Shown here piece by piece: positions 6,395-14,309 of a stretch of 25,196 bases of DNA. The translations under genes were made by a program, and so were the position numbers. The stretch is from positions 1 through 25,196 of the forward strand of contig JAPLXF010000039.1 in assembly GCA_026396205.1 (NCBI GenBank). Reading direction: 5' to 3'. Below the pieces are notes generated by a model. That model saw only the letters and a list, made by a program, of their open reading frames with translations, made no database searches and was not told the origin of the DNA. This stretch comes from Candidatus Moraniibacteriota bacterium (GTDB lineage: Bacteria > Patescibacteriota > Minisyncoccia > Moranbacterales > UBA2206). Position 1 is the stretch's first letter, and each line of letters opens with the position of its first letter.

Positions 6395-7219
6395 TTATTG
6401 TTTTTCTAAAAAATCCAAAATATTATCAAACACAGCATTGTTTTTGGGATCGGAAATAAAAGAGTGGTAAGCACGGCGAATATATTTTTTTTCTTTTTTC
6501 TCCGAGCCCAGTTCGCGGTAAACTTTTTCCATACTTTTCTTGCCGATAATATGGTCACTGGCGGATTGGATAAGCAGAACCGGCTGGATAATTTCCGCCA
6601 ATCTTTCCCGGCTTTTCTTAATCAGTTCGAAAGCTTCAATGGCGCTCTTGATGGGATAGCTTTGGTAAGAAATAAGACGGGTGGGATTTTCCGCTATGCC
6701 GAAAGTCGGCGGATAAAATTTTGTGTTATACGGCTTGAAAAAACTAAGGCTTTTGGCAAAAATAATGGCTAATTTTTCCAGCTTGATTTTGTAGGGAATG
6801 GCCAAAAGCACCAAGCCCGCCGTATCTTCCCGTTCGGAAGCCAGCATCACCGACAAATTGGCACCGATAGAAGTTCCGATGATAAAAACTTTTTGGTATT
6901 TTTCCCGCAGTTGGTCGTATTCTTCCTCCAAATCGTCCAACCAGTCAATCCATTTGACTTTTTCCAAATCCTTGGGCACCGTACCGTGGCCGCGCAGTTG
7001 CGGACCGGAAACGGTGTAGCCTTTTTCGTTAAGATATTTTCCCAGCTTACGCACTTCATAGGGCGTGGATGACCAGCCGTGAATCAGCAAAACAGCTTGG
7101 CCATTATCGCCTGCAAAGAAAAAAGACTTGTTGAGAATATCCCTGTCTTTGGGATTATAGAGCGCGCGAGTGTCGTTGAGCAGAACGCTCTTCATTGATT
7201 TGAAGATTTTTCGAACCAT
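6395..7219 (-). CDS. alpha/beta hydrolase, carboxylesterase/monoacylglycerol-lipase type
   Basis: A serine hydrolase acting on esters, probably small acyl or glycerolipid substrates. The 274-aa protein has the oxyanion HGWSS (48-52), LRGHG (75-79), the nucleophile elbow GTSIGA with S117, D222 in QSASDHI and H252 in RAYHSF: a complete catalytic triad. The layout resembles Est30-like carboxylesterases. There is no signal peptide, so it is cytoplasmic. It is the first gene of a pair with the glycosyltransferase (1-nt gap), which points to lipid or glycolipid metabolism. ATG 7219 is the first start in frame; ATG 7195 is an alternative. Confidence 0.88.
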   Translation of the reverse strand: MVRKIFKSMKSVLLNDTRALYNPKDRDILNKSFFFAGDNGQAVLLIHGWSSTPYEVRKLGKYLNEKGYTVSGPQLRGHGTVPKDLEKVKWIDWLDDLEEEYDQLREKYQKVFIIGTSIGANLSVMLASEREDTAGLVLLAIPYKIKLEKLAIIFAKSLSFFKPYNTKFYPPTFGIAENPTRLISYQSYPIKSAIEAFELIKKSRERLAEIIQPVLLIQSASDHIIGKKSMEKVYRELGSEKKEKKYIRRAYHSFISDPKNNAVFDNILDFLEKQ

Positions 7220-7271
7220 AAATTAGCTTGATTTCCACTCTTCTAAGCTACACCAAACAGGCGTAAAAATC

Positions 7272-7300
7272 AAAAAACAGAGCCTTTTTGGAAGTTCTGT
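7272..7300 (-). terminator. possible terminator after tRNA-Glu
   Basis: On the minus strand ACAGA (7300-7296) pairs with TCTGT (7281-7277) and is followed by TTTTTT (7277-7272). The stem is short. It lies downstream of tRNA-Glu and the duplicated tRNA fragment, with no other minus-strand gene in between. Confidence 0.4.
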
Positions 7301-7348
7301 CTAAAATTAGAAGAAATTAATTTATAAACCCATTTCATCGTTGAAAAG

Positions 7349-7407
7349 TACCGCGTATGGGATTCGCCACAAGTCATTCGACGTGGTAAAAACCCATGAT
7401 TTCCAGG
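7349..7407 (-). pseudogene. interrupted duplicate of the 3' half of tRNA-Glu
   Basis: Positions 7349-7366 repeat 7433-7450 exactly (18 nt), and 7391-7407 repeat 7451-7467 exactly (17 nt). Together they copy 35 contiguous nt of the tRNA 3' half (acceptor strand, T arm, variable loop, part of the anticodon stem). A 24-nt insert (7367-7390) with CCAC/GTGG ends splits the T loop. The 5' half is missing, so it is not a working tRNA. It may be an old attachment-site scar. Confidence 0.75.
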
Positions 7408-7432
7408 CTTGCCCCACACCAATTCTTGAATG

Positions 7433-7508
7433 TACCGCGTATGGGATTCGAACCCATGATTTCCAGGATGAAAACCTGGCGTCCTAGACCAGACTAGACG
7501 AACGCGGC
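7433..7508 (-). tRNA. tRNA-Glu (UUC)
   Basis: Read on the minus strand, GCCGCGT (7508-7502) pairs with ACGCGGT (G1-U72 wobble). The anticodon stem CCAGG/CCTGG encloses the loop TTTTCAT with anticodon TTC, and the T arm is ATGGG-TTCGAAT-CCCAT. The CCA end is not encoded. No convincing promoter is seen upstream, but AGTCAGTT occurs twice (7529-7536, 7547-7554). Confidence 0.93.
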
Positions 7509-7596
7509 ATAAGTTATTTTATTTTTAAAGTCAGTTATATGAATTTAGTCAGTTGAAATAGTAACATTAACCTGAAGATAAATCAAGTTAATAAAG

Positions 7597-7605
7597 TTAT
7601 CCACA
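7597..7605 (+). promoter_or_regulatory. DnaA box
   Basis: Perfect TTATCCACA in the spacer between tRNA-Glu and recA. The rest of 7509-7703 holds only the direct repeat near the tRNA, a hairpin and the recA terminator. Confidence 0.5.
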
Positions 7606-7616
7606 GGGACCACTTA

Positions 7617-7637
7617 CTTGGACATGGAGTGTCCAAG
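7617..7637. other. hairpin downstream of recA
   Basis: CTTGGACA (7617-7624) and TGTCCAAG (7630-7637) form a perfect 8-bp stem with a 5-nt loop. No T-run follows. It lies 4 bp from the recA terminator and may stabilise the mRNA end. Confidence 0.5.
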
Positions 7638-7641
7638 TGCT

Positions 7642-7668
7642 AAAACACCCTTATTTCTAGAGTGTTTT
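7642..7668 (-). terminator. recA terminator
   Basis: On the minus strand AAAACACTC (7668-7660) pairs with GGGTGTTTT (7650-7642), 9 bp with one G-U, ending in T4. It lies 36 bp past the recA stop. Confidence 0.6.
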
Positions 7669-7703
7669 TCAAGTTTATATCAAGTAATTTCTAAAAATTG
7701 GAT

Positions 7704-8717
7704 CTATTCCCCCGCTTCGCTTTCCGCTTCTTTCTCTTTCAACTTCAAAAATATGGCCTTGGTAATTTCCTTGACCAATTTATCATCGCTTCTTAAATTA
7801 GCTTTGGCCGCTTCCCGGCCGGTGCCCAGTTTTATTTCCCCGAAAGAATAGGAATTGCCTTTTTTCTCGATGGCTTCGTATTTCACTCCGGTATCCAGAA
7901 TATCTCCGGCCAGAGAAATGCCTTCGTTATACATAATGTCAATTTCGGTGGTCTTGAAAGGCGGTGCCACTTTGTTTTTGACAATTTTCACTTTCATCCG
8001 ATTGCCGACCACTTCATCGCCTTTTTTTATCTGCGCAGCCCGGCGCACTTCAATGCGCACCGACGAATAAAATTTCAGCGCGTTGCCACCGGTCGTGGTT
8101 TCCGGATTGCCAAAAACGATGCCGATTTTCATTCTAATCTGGTTAATAAAAATTACCGTACAATTACTCTTGGCCACAATAGCTGTAAGTTTTCTAAGCG
8201 CTTGCGACATTAAACGCGCTTGCCGCCCCATATGCTGGTCGCCCATTTCGCCTTCGATTTCGGCGCGCGGCACCAAAGCCGCCACCGAATCTACCACGAT
8301 AATGCTGATGGAACCGGAATTAACCAAAGTTTCCACGATGTCCAGCGCCTGTTCGCCGTTGTCCGGCTGGGAAATCAGCAAATCTTTGATATTGACGCCG
8401 ATTTTTTTGGCGTATTCCGGATCTAAAGCGTGCTCGGCATCGATAAAAGCCGCTACGCCTCCCACTTTTTGGGCATTGGCGATAATATGCAAAGTCAGAG
8501 TTGTTTTTCCGGATGATTCTGGCCCATAAACTTCAATTACTCGGCCGCGCGGAATGCCGCCGATTCCCAAAGCGATATCCAAGGAAATGGAACCGGTCGG
8601 AATGGATTCCACATCCACTTTTTTAATATCGCCCAGCATCATAATGACGCCTTCACCGAATTTTTCTTTAATTTGGTCGACGACGATGCTGACTTCTTTT
8701 TCTTTTTCTTCTTTCAT
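7704..8717 (-). CDS. recA: recombinase RecA
   Basis: RecA forms filaments on single-stranded DNA, drives strand exchange and stimulates LexA self-cleavage. The 337-aa protein has every family motif: Walker A GPESSGKT (65-72), E95 in DAEHALD, Walker B IIVVD (139-143), Q193 in INQIRMKIG, and the L2 loop FGNPETTTGGNALKFY. The length is normal and there is no intein. The acidic tail (KEKEAESEAGE) is typical. No Shine-Dalgarno precedes the ATG; TATAAA just upstream is too close to be a clear -10 box. RecA matters here because the LexA-methyltransferase fusion 4 kb away has a complete RecA-dependent cleavage apparatus. Confidence 0.98.
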   Translation of the reverse strand: MKEEKEKEVSIVVDQIKEKFGEGVIMMLGDIKKVDVESIPTGSISLDIALGIGGIPRGRVIEVYGPESSGKTTLTLHIIANAQKVGGVAAFIDAEHALDPEYAKKIGVNIKDLLISQPDNGEQALDIVETLVNSGSISIIVVDSVAALVPRAEIEGEMGDQHMGRQARLMSQALRKLTAIVAKSNCTVIFINQIRMKIGIVFGNPETTTGGNALKFYSSVRIEVRRAAQIKKGDEVVGNRMKVKIVKNKVAPPFKTTEIDIMYNEGISLAGDILDTGVKYEAIEKKGNSYSFGEIKLGTGREAAKANLRSDDKLVKEITKAIFLKLKEKEAESEAGE

Positions 8718-8791
8718 AATTTATAATTTATTTTTACCCAAGTTATTTTACCATGCCTGCAAATCCTTTTCTAGTTGACGGAAATTAAAAA

Positions 8792-9805
8792 TTATTTTTT
8801 AGTATCCGGCGTAAAAACGGCTCCGCGCACCGCTTCCGGATTTTGGCTGAGTGGTCCCAAATCCCGGCCGTTAAGTTTTACGAAGGTAGCATTGCCCTTG
8901 CCCGAATCAATGGTAATTTTTTCCGCTGCCTGAAAGGTCTGCACCGCTCCGGACAGCATGGTACCGCTGAAAACCAGATTGCCATCCGATTCTACGCTCA
9001 GCCAAACCGGCCCCGGATCCACTCTGATTTCCACATTCACTTTATCACTACTGGTTTCATTCCCGCTTTTTATTTCCGGGTTCGGATTATTCTCCGCAGC
9101 CGCTGTTTCGGAAACTGCTTTGGATTTAACCGTCAGCGTATTTTTGGTTTCTTTGCCGAAGCGATTTTTGGCTTCAATGGCAATAACATTTTCTCCGGCT
9201 TGCAAAGTAACATTCTCGCGGAAATTGCCTTCGTCATTCACTAAAATCGGCTGGCCGTTGATAAAAACTTGGGCATCCGCATCCGTTACTCCTTCCACCA
9301 CCGCCGAATTGCCGGAAGCTTCCATTTCATTTTCCGGGCTGATAATGACCAGCCGCGGCGCCGTGGAAAAAGAGCCAACTTCCCGATAAAGATAAAAAAT
9401 GCCTCCGGCTAGAATCAAAATGGCCGTCCCAATGGCTAAAAAACGGGGGGTAATGACGAAGGAAGATATTTTAATCGGTTTGATTTTTTCCCAAATCTCA
9501 TTTTTATTGACTTTATCCTTATCCAGATTGGTTTGGATGCCCCGTTCTTTTTCATAAAGTTTAATCAATACTTTTTCGTTCATGCCCATGAAATCGGCGT
9601 AGCTGCGTAAAAATCCTTTGACATAAACATCGGCCGGCAACCGGTCGTAAGCACCTTCGTCAAGCAGTTCCAGATATTTCACCGGAATCCGGGTATGGCG
9701 GGACACTTCCATCAGGCTGATTCTTCTCTCGCCCCGAATCTTTTTCAGCTTTTCTCCCAGCGTCAGCGTCCCGACGCTTTTTTTAGTAAAACCGTTGCCT
9801 AGCAT
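8792..9805 (-). CDS. RodZ-like membrane protein with N-terminal HTH
   Basis: This resembles RodZ, which links the MreB cytoskeleton to the wall-elongation machinery. The 337-aa protein has a RodZ-type helix-turn-helix (about 14-80, LGEKLKKIRGERRISLMEVS onward), a charged linker, one membrane span (about 122-140, LAIGTAILILAGGIFYLY) and an extracytoplasmic part. That part holds an Ig-like/glucodextranase-B-like segment (150-228, with FINGQPILVNDEGNF), a low-complexity linker, and a C-terminal beta domain (255-335) like the RodZ tail. The neighbours ftsK and recA fit a cell-cycle cluster. The start is the first ATG, and no Shine-Dalgarno is visible. Confidence 0.82.
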   Translation of the reverse strand: MLGNGFTKKSVGTLTLGEKLKKIRGERRISLMEVSRHTRIPVKYLELLDEGAYDRLPADVYVKGFLRSYADFMGMNEKVLIKLYEKERGIQTNLDKDKVNKNEIWEKIKPIKISSFVITPRFLAIGTAILILAGGIFYLYREVGSFSTAPRLVIISPENEMEASGNSAVVEGVTDADAQVFINGQPILVNDEGNFRENVTLQAGENVIAIEAKNRFGKETKNTLTVKSKAVSETAAAENNPNPEIKSGNETSSDKVNVEIRVDPGPVWLSVESDGNLVFSGTMLSGAVQTFQAAEKITIDSGKGNATFVKLNGRDLGPLSQNPEAVRGAVFTPDTKK

Positions 9806-9812
9806 AAATTAA

Positions 9813-9926
9813 AAAATTTCTAATTTCTAATTTCTAATTCTTAATGAATATCCAATTTCCTAATTAAAAAATAAAAATAGGAAATTAAAAATTTTCAGGA
9901 ATTAAAAATCGACAATTAGAAATTTT
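9813..9926. repeat. AT-rich inverted-repeat element between ftsK and the rodZ-like gene
   Basis: AAAATTTCTAATT (9813-9825) and AATTAGAAATTTT (9914-9926) are perfect 13-bp inverted repeats. Inside, TTTCTAA is repeated three times, and AATTTCCTA (9854-9862) faces TAGGAAATT (9878-9886). The outer ends share the AATTTCTAAT core with the element at 5077-5191. Confidence 0.6.
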
Positions 9927-9935
9927 ATTTTTGTA

Positions 9936-12239
9936 TTACATATTCCACTTATCTCTTTCTATCTGGTCTTCCATTGGACTTTCGTAGCCAGGTTCGCCTT
10001 CCTTCAAATAGACCTCGCGGGGTTTGGCTCCGTCAGGCGGGCCGATAATGCCGTTGGCTTCCAAAACATCCAGCAGGCGCGCCGCCCGGGCATAGCCGAC
10101 CCGCAGCCGCCTTTGCAAAAGTGAAGCTGAAGCTTTGCCGGCGCGCATTACTTCTGTTTTCGCCGCTTCATAAAGACTGTCTTCTTCTCCGGTTTCATCC
10201 ACATTCTGAAAATCGAAAGTTTCTTGTTTTACTTCTTTGGTTATTTCTTCCCCTAGTTCTTCGCCTCTTTCCACTTTTTGCCCGCGAATAAATTTCACCA
10301 CCCGCTTCACTTCCGACTCGCTGACAAACACGCCTTGGATTCGCTGTGGCTTGGGAGAAGCGGCTGAAAGATAAAGCATATCGCCGTTGCCCAGCAATTT
10401 ATCGGCTCCCGCCATATCAATAATCGTCCGCGAATCGATTTGGGTCGCTACTTGGAAAGCCACGCGAGAAGTAATATTGGCTTTGATGAGACCGGTAATG
10501 ACTTTAACTTCCGGTCTTTGCGTGGAAACAATCAGATGAATGCCGACTGCCCGCGCCATTTGGGCTACCCGCACTACGGCGCCTTCCACTTCTTTGCCAT
10601 GACTACCCATCAAATCGGCCAGTTCATCGATAATAATGATTATGTAAGGAAGCTTATGCACTTCTTCTTCAATTGTTTCCTTGGTTTCCGGATCGATAAA
10701 GCGCCGTTTTTTTCCTTCTTTAACTTTTTCATTGTAGGAAACAATATCTTTTGAAGCCATATCCTGGAGCAAGCGGTAACGGTTTTCCATTTCGGCTACC
10801 GCCCATTTGAGCGCACCAACCACCTTGCCATTTTCCACAATCGTGCTGGTTAAAAGATGCGGGATGCCGTTATAGAGAGAAAGTTCCACTCGTTTGGGAT
10901 CGACCAGAATAAATTTCAAATCGTCCGGAGAATTTTGGTAAAGGAGGGAGAGAATTAAAGTATTAATACAAACCGATTTTCCCGATCCGGTAGCGCCAGC
11001 CACCAAAAGGTGCGGCATCTTGGCTAAATCGGCAAAAATAAAATCACCGTTGACATCTTCGCCCAGCGCCAGCATTAAGTTGGATTTCCGTTCGACAAAA
11101 TCAATGCTTTCCATAAAATCACGGAGACGCACCAGAGTCGGAATATCATTAGGCACTTCCACACCGATCAGGGATTTCCCGGGAATCGGCGCTTCGATGC
11201 GGATTGGATGTTTGGCCAGCGCCAGCGCTAAATCATTTTGCATCGAAAGAATCTTGGCTACTTTCACTCCGACCGCCGGCCGAAAACTATACTGCGTAAC
11301 AGACGGGCCGGTTTTGATTTCGCCCAACGCCACATCAATGCCGAAATCCTTGAATGTTTTTTGGATAATCTCCGCGTTCTTTTCCACATCACCGCCTTTG
11401 GCTTTGCCCGATTGTTTTTCCAAAGAATCCAGCGGCGGAAATTCCCAGCCGGTTTCCGTAGCCGCCGGCTTTCCCTCTTCTTTTTCTCCCGGTTTCTTAA
11501 ATTTCCTGGCTGATTGCAATCCGGCTGCCAGCAGTTTTTCGTCTACAAATTGATCCGGACCTTCGACAAATTCCACTTTGCCGATATTGCCTTTTTCGGC
11601 TTCCACTTTTTTAGCCGCCAACAGTTCTCCTTTCTGGCCCGCTAATTCTTCGGCCGCCCTTTTTTCCGCCTCTTTCTTGCCTTCTTCTCTTAATTTTTTA
11701 AACATTTCCACCGGTGAAAAATTAAAAGCCAAAATCAGGCCGGCGATAAACAGGGCCGCGATAATTACCATGGCTCCGGATTGGCTCAAATATTTAATCG
11801 AGAAAAAAGCCACCGCGTAACCGAAGTAGCCGCCGCCCAATCCGATTTTGGCCAACTCCAGCATTTCTGGCGGATCGGTGAACCAATGAAAAAATCCGGA
11901 AATTCCGCCCAGCATCAGAATCAGCCCGATGATTTTAAAAATATAAAAAGAGGTTTGCTTGCGGAAAAGCAGTATGATGCCGGCCACCAAAAGAAAAACG
12001 GGAAAAACCAGTTTTCCCCAACCCAAAGCCAAACTGGTCCAAATGTTCAACTTTATCCCTACTAGGCCAGCTTTATCAAAAAAACCTAAGACAATCAGCG
12101 CGGCCAGTGCGAAAAGAAAAACCGCCGCCACTCCCCGTTTAGCTTCGGAGGCAATATCAAAGCGCACTTTGCGGCGCTCATTGTTGAAAGGCACGGGCTG
12201 CCCCGCCGGATAATTTTTATATTTGCGTTTGCGTCCCAT
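9936..12239 (-). CDS. ftsK: DNA translocase FtsK/SpoIIIE
   Basis: FtsK pumps DNA through the closing septum and aligns chromosome termini. Numbering from ATG 12245 (769 aa): about four membrane spans (39-55, 78-94, 102-119, 158-174), a charged linker, the motor domain with Walker A GATGSGKS (417-424), Walker B IIIIIDELAD (535-544) and STQRPEVKVITG, and the DNA-reading gamma winged helix (about 690-750, GKASASLLQRRLRVGYARAA). The length is short for FtsK because the linker is short, as in SpoIIIE-type proteins. ATG 12239 is preferred over 12245 because an extended -10 (TGCTAAAAT, 12257-12249) ends only 3 nt before 12245; the choice is tentative. Confidence 0.95.
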   Translation of the reverse strand: MGRKRKYKNYPAGQPVPFNNERRKVRFDIASEAKRGVAAVFLFALAALIVLGFFDKAGLVGIKLNIWTSLALGWGKLVFPVFLLVAGIILLFRKQTSFYIFKIIGLILMLGGISGFFHWFTDPPEMLELAKIGLGGGYFGYAVAFFSIKYLSQSGAMVIIAALFIAGLILAFNFSPVEMFKKLREEGKKEAEKRAAEELAGQKGELLAAKKVEAEKGNIGKVEFVEGPDQFVDEKLLAAGLQSARKFKKPGEKEEGKPAATETGWEFPPLDSLEKQSGKAKGGDVEKNAEIIQKTFKDFGIDVALGEIKTGPSVTQYSFRPAVGVKVAKILSMQNDLALALAKHPIRIEAPIPGKSLIGVEVPNDIPTLVRLRDFMESIDFVERKSNLMLALGEDVNGDFIFADLAKMPHLLVAGATGSGKSVCINTLILSLLYQNSPDDLKFILVDPKRVELSLYNGIPHLLTSTIVENGKVVGALKWAVAEMENRYRLLQDMASKDIVSYNEKVKEGKKRRFIDPETKETIEEEVHKLPYIIIIIDELADLMGSHGKEVEGAVVRVAQMARAVGIHLIVSTQRPEVKVITGLIKANITSRVAFQVATQIDSRTIIDMAGADKLLGNGDMLYLSAASPKPQRIQGVFVSESEVKRVVKFIRGQKVERGEELGEEITKEVKQETFDFQNVDETGEEDSLYEAAKTEVMRAGKASASLLQRRLRVGYARAARLLDVLEANGIIGPPDGAKPREVYLKEGEPGYESPMEDQIERDKWNM

Positions 12240-12248
12240 AACCATTTT

Positions 12249-12257
12249 ATTTTAGCA
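12249..12257 (-). promoter_or_regulatory. extended -10 of the ftsK promoter
   Basis: TGC followed by TAAAAT on the minus strand. No clear -35 is seen in the T-rich DNA upstream. Transcription would begin near 12242, so the mRNA should be leaderless or nearly so. Confidence 0.4.
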
Positions 12258-12350
12258 CAAAAGAAGAAAAACAAAAACAACCGTGCAAGTGGTGTTTTTG
12301 TGGAATATTGCACCAATTGGGCACTATCTTAATAAGGCAACTCCTTTGCC

Positions 12351-12359
12351 TGTGGATAA
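12351..12359 (-). promoter_or_regulatory. DnaA box between ftsK and the lexA-methyltransferase gene
   Basis: Perfect TTATCCACA on the minus strand, 8 bp upstream of the -35 box of the fusion gene. Confidence 0.5.
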
Positions 12360-12367
12360 CTCGTATT

Positions 12368-12396
12368 TTGACCTTCGGGTAATCTTCGGGTATAAT
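12368..12396 (+). promoter_or_regulatory. promoter of the lexA-methyltransferase gene with a spacer direct repeat
   Basis: TTGACC (12368-12373), a 17-nt spacer and TATAAT (12391-12396) give a near-consensus promoter with a start near 12403 and a leader of about 32 nt. CTTCGGGTA occurs twice, 11 bp apart (12373-12381, 12384-12392), between the two boxes, where bound repressor would block polymerase. No GAAC-N4-GTTC or CTG-N10-CAG LexA site is visible at 12246-12434. Confidence 0.7.
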
Positions 12397-12434
12397 ATAA
12401 GAGTATAGTAAATATATTAAAATTGTCAATATCT

Positions 12435-14309
12435 ATGCCGACATTAACCAAGCGCCAAAAACAAATATATGAATTTATAAAAGGATACCTTAGAAAAAAT
12501 GGCCTATCCCCTACTTTTGAGGAGATTAGAAAACATTTAAAACTAAAAGCGCTTTCAACAATTCATGAACATATAGAAGAATTGATTGAAAAAGGATTTA
12601 TTCTGAAAAATAATTATGGAGCGAGGAGCATCGAATTAGCAAAATCAGTTTCTAATTCAATTGAAATTCCATTGCTTGGTACTATCGCCGCCGGACAGCC
12701 AATTGAAGCCATTGAAATTCCTGGCGAAACGGTGACCGTTCCAAAAGATGAGATTGAAAAATATGGAAAAAACTATGCCTTGAGAGTTCAAGGCAATAGT
12801 ATGATTGACGAAGGAATTTTTGACGGAGACATTGTTGTCATTAGAAAGCAGGAATTTGCCGACAATGGACAAACAGTTGTTGCCGTTATTGACGATAATG
12901 AAGCTACGCTAAAAAAACTTTACCGAGAAAAAAATCGAATTAGATTGCAGCCGGCAAATCCGACGCTTTTCCCTATCTACAGAAAAGAAGTTGAAATTAG
13001 AGGAGTGGTTGTAAAAATCATCAGAAATTTAGAAACGCAGATTGAAAAAGAAAAAGTCAAGGATAAAAAATATGCCAGAAGAATAGATTATTCATGGGAT
13101 TATCGAGGCGAGAAAACAAAATCATATACTCATGGAATACATGCCTATCCGGCCATGTTTATTCCGCAAGTGGCCCGACGGCTTTTGGAAAATTACAGCC
13201 AAGCAGGAGAAACGATCTGCGATATCTTTTGCGGTTCTGGCACCTCGCTGGTTGAAAGCAAGCTTTTAGGCAGAAATGCTTATGGCATCGATTTAAATCC
13301 ATTAGCGATCTTTTTGGCTAAAGCTAAAACAATGCCAATTAATCCATCTGCGCTTACTAATGAATACTTTAAACTTCTTTCCGAAATTGGAAAAATAAAA
13401 GATGCGGAAATTAAAAAGCCAAATTTTAATAATATTGATTTTTGGTTTAAGGAAAAAGTTGTTGTTCAATTGTCAAAAATCAAAAAGGCAATTTTAAAAA
13501 TAAAAGACGCGCCTATACGAAATTACTTTTTGGTTTCTTTTAGCGAAACTGTGCGGTTATCCTCAAATACGAAAAATGGCGAATTTAAGCTTGTTAGAAT
13601 TAAAAAAGATAAATTAGAAAAATATGATCCTGATGTTTTGGAAATTTTCAAAAAGAAAACTGAAGCCAATATCAAAGGAATGGCTGATTTTTACAAAGAT
13701 GCCAATAAAAAAGCTTGGGCTAAAATAATCTACGGTGATTCTTCAAAAGTCAATGGTATAAAAGATAGCTCCATTGATTGCATTATTACTTCTCCGCCTT
13801 ATGGAGATTCAAGAACAACTGTTGCCTATGGCCAATTTTCTCGGCTTTCTGCGCAATGGATCGATATTTTTGAAGATCCTAATAAAGCCTCTGGCGTAGA
13901 CAATGAGTTGCTTGGCGGAAAAGCGACTAAAACCTTGGAGCATTCTTTAGATTCGAAATATCTAAAAGATTCCTTAAGCAAAATATCCAAAGTGGATGAA
14001 AAACGAGCTAAAGATGTCTTAAGCTTTTATATTGGCTTGAATGATTGCCTAAAACAAGCTTATAAAATATTAAAGCCCAAAAAATATTTTTGCTTGGTTA
14101 TCGGCAATCGGCTGGTAAAACAAGTTAGAATACCCACTGATTTTATAATCGCAGAACTGGGCGAAAAAATCGGCTTTACCTGCGAAGATATTTTTGTCAG
14201 AAATATCCCCGGTAAAAGAATGCCTATTAAAAACTCTCCCACGAATATTACCGGAGTATTAGAAGAAACAATGAATAAGGAAAGTGTTGTAGTCCTTCGA
14301 AAAGACTAG
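12435..14309 (+). CDS. LexA repressor fused to a DNA methyltransferase
   Basis: A 624-aa two-part protein. Residues 1-195 are a complete LexA: winged HTH (SPTFEEIRKHLKLKALSTIH, 25-44), self-cleavage bond A86-G87 in TIAAGQP, S122 in GNSMIDEG and K160 in ATLKKL. After a charged linker (196-215), residues 216-624 form an amino-methyltransferase with AYPAMFIPQ (motif X-like), AdoMet-binding DIFCGSGTS (263-271), a variable region that could read the target, and catalytic SPPY (453-456). SPPY is typical of N4-cytosine enzymes. The order X-I-variable-IV fits the alpha group. ATG 12435 matches the usual LexA start; TTG 12423 is an in-frame alternative. No in-frame ATG precedes the methyltransferase core, so a separate product is unlikely. 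DNA is much more AT-rich than rpoB or ftsK, which suggests transfer. Confidence 0.92.
   Translation: MPTLTKRQKQIYEFIKGYLRKNGLSPTFEEIRKHLKLKALSTIHEHIEELIEKGFILKNNYGARSIELAKSVSNSIEIPLLGTIAAGQPIEAIEIPGETVTVPKDEIEKYGKNYALRVQGNSMIDEGIFDGDIVVIRKQEFADNGQTVVAVIDDNEATLKKLYREKNRIRLQPANPTLFPIYRKEVEIRGVVVKIIRNLETQIEKEKVKDKKYARRIDYSWDYRGEKTKSYTHGIHAYPAMFIPQVARRLLENYSQAGETICDIFCGSGTSLVESKLLGRNAYGIDLNPLAIFLAKAKTMPINPSALTNEYFKLLSEIGKIKDAEIKKPNFNNIDFWFKEKVVVQLSKIKKAILKIKDAPIRNYFLVSFSETVRLSSNTKNGEFKLVRIKKDKLEKYDPDVLEIFKKKTEANIKGMADFYKDANKKAWAKIIYGDSSKVNGIKDSSIDCIITSPPYGDSRTTVAYGQFSRLSAQWIDIFEDPNKASGVDNELLGGKATKTLEHSLDSKYLKDSLSKISKVDEKRAKDVLSFYIGLNDCLKQAYKILKPKKYFCLVIGNRLVKQVRIPTDFIIAELGEKIGFTCEDIFVRNIPGKRMPIKNSPTNITGVLEETMNKESVVVLRKD

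Noticed and set aside
12435..14309. Two separate genes (lexA and methyltransferase) joined by a missed stop
   Set aside because: The frame is continuous, and no in-frame ATG lies between the LexA end and the conserved AYPAMFIP segment; a GTG at residue 191 has AGAGGA directly against it, too close to work.
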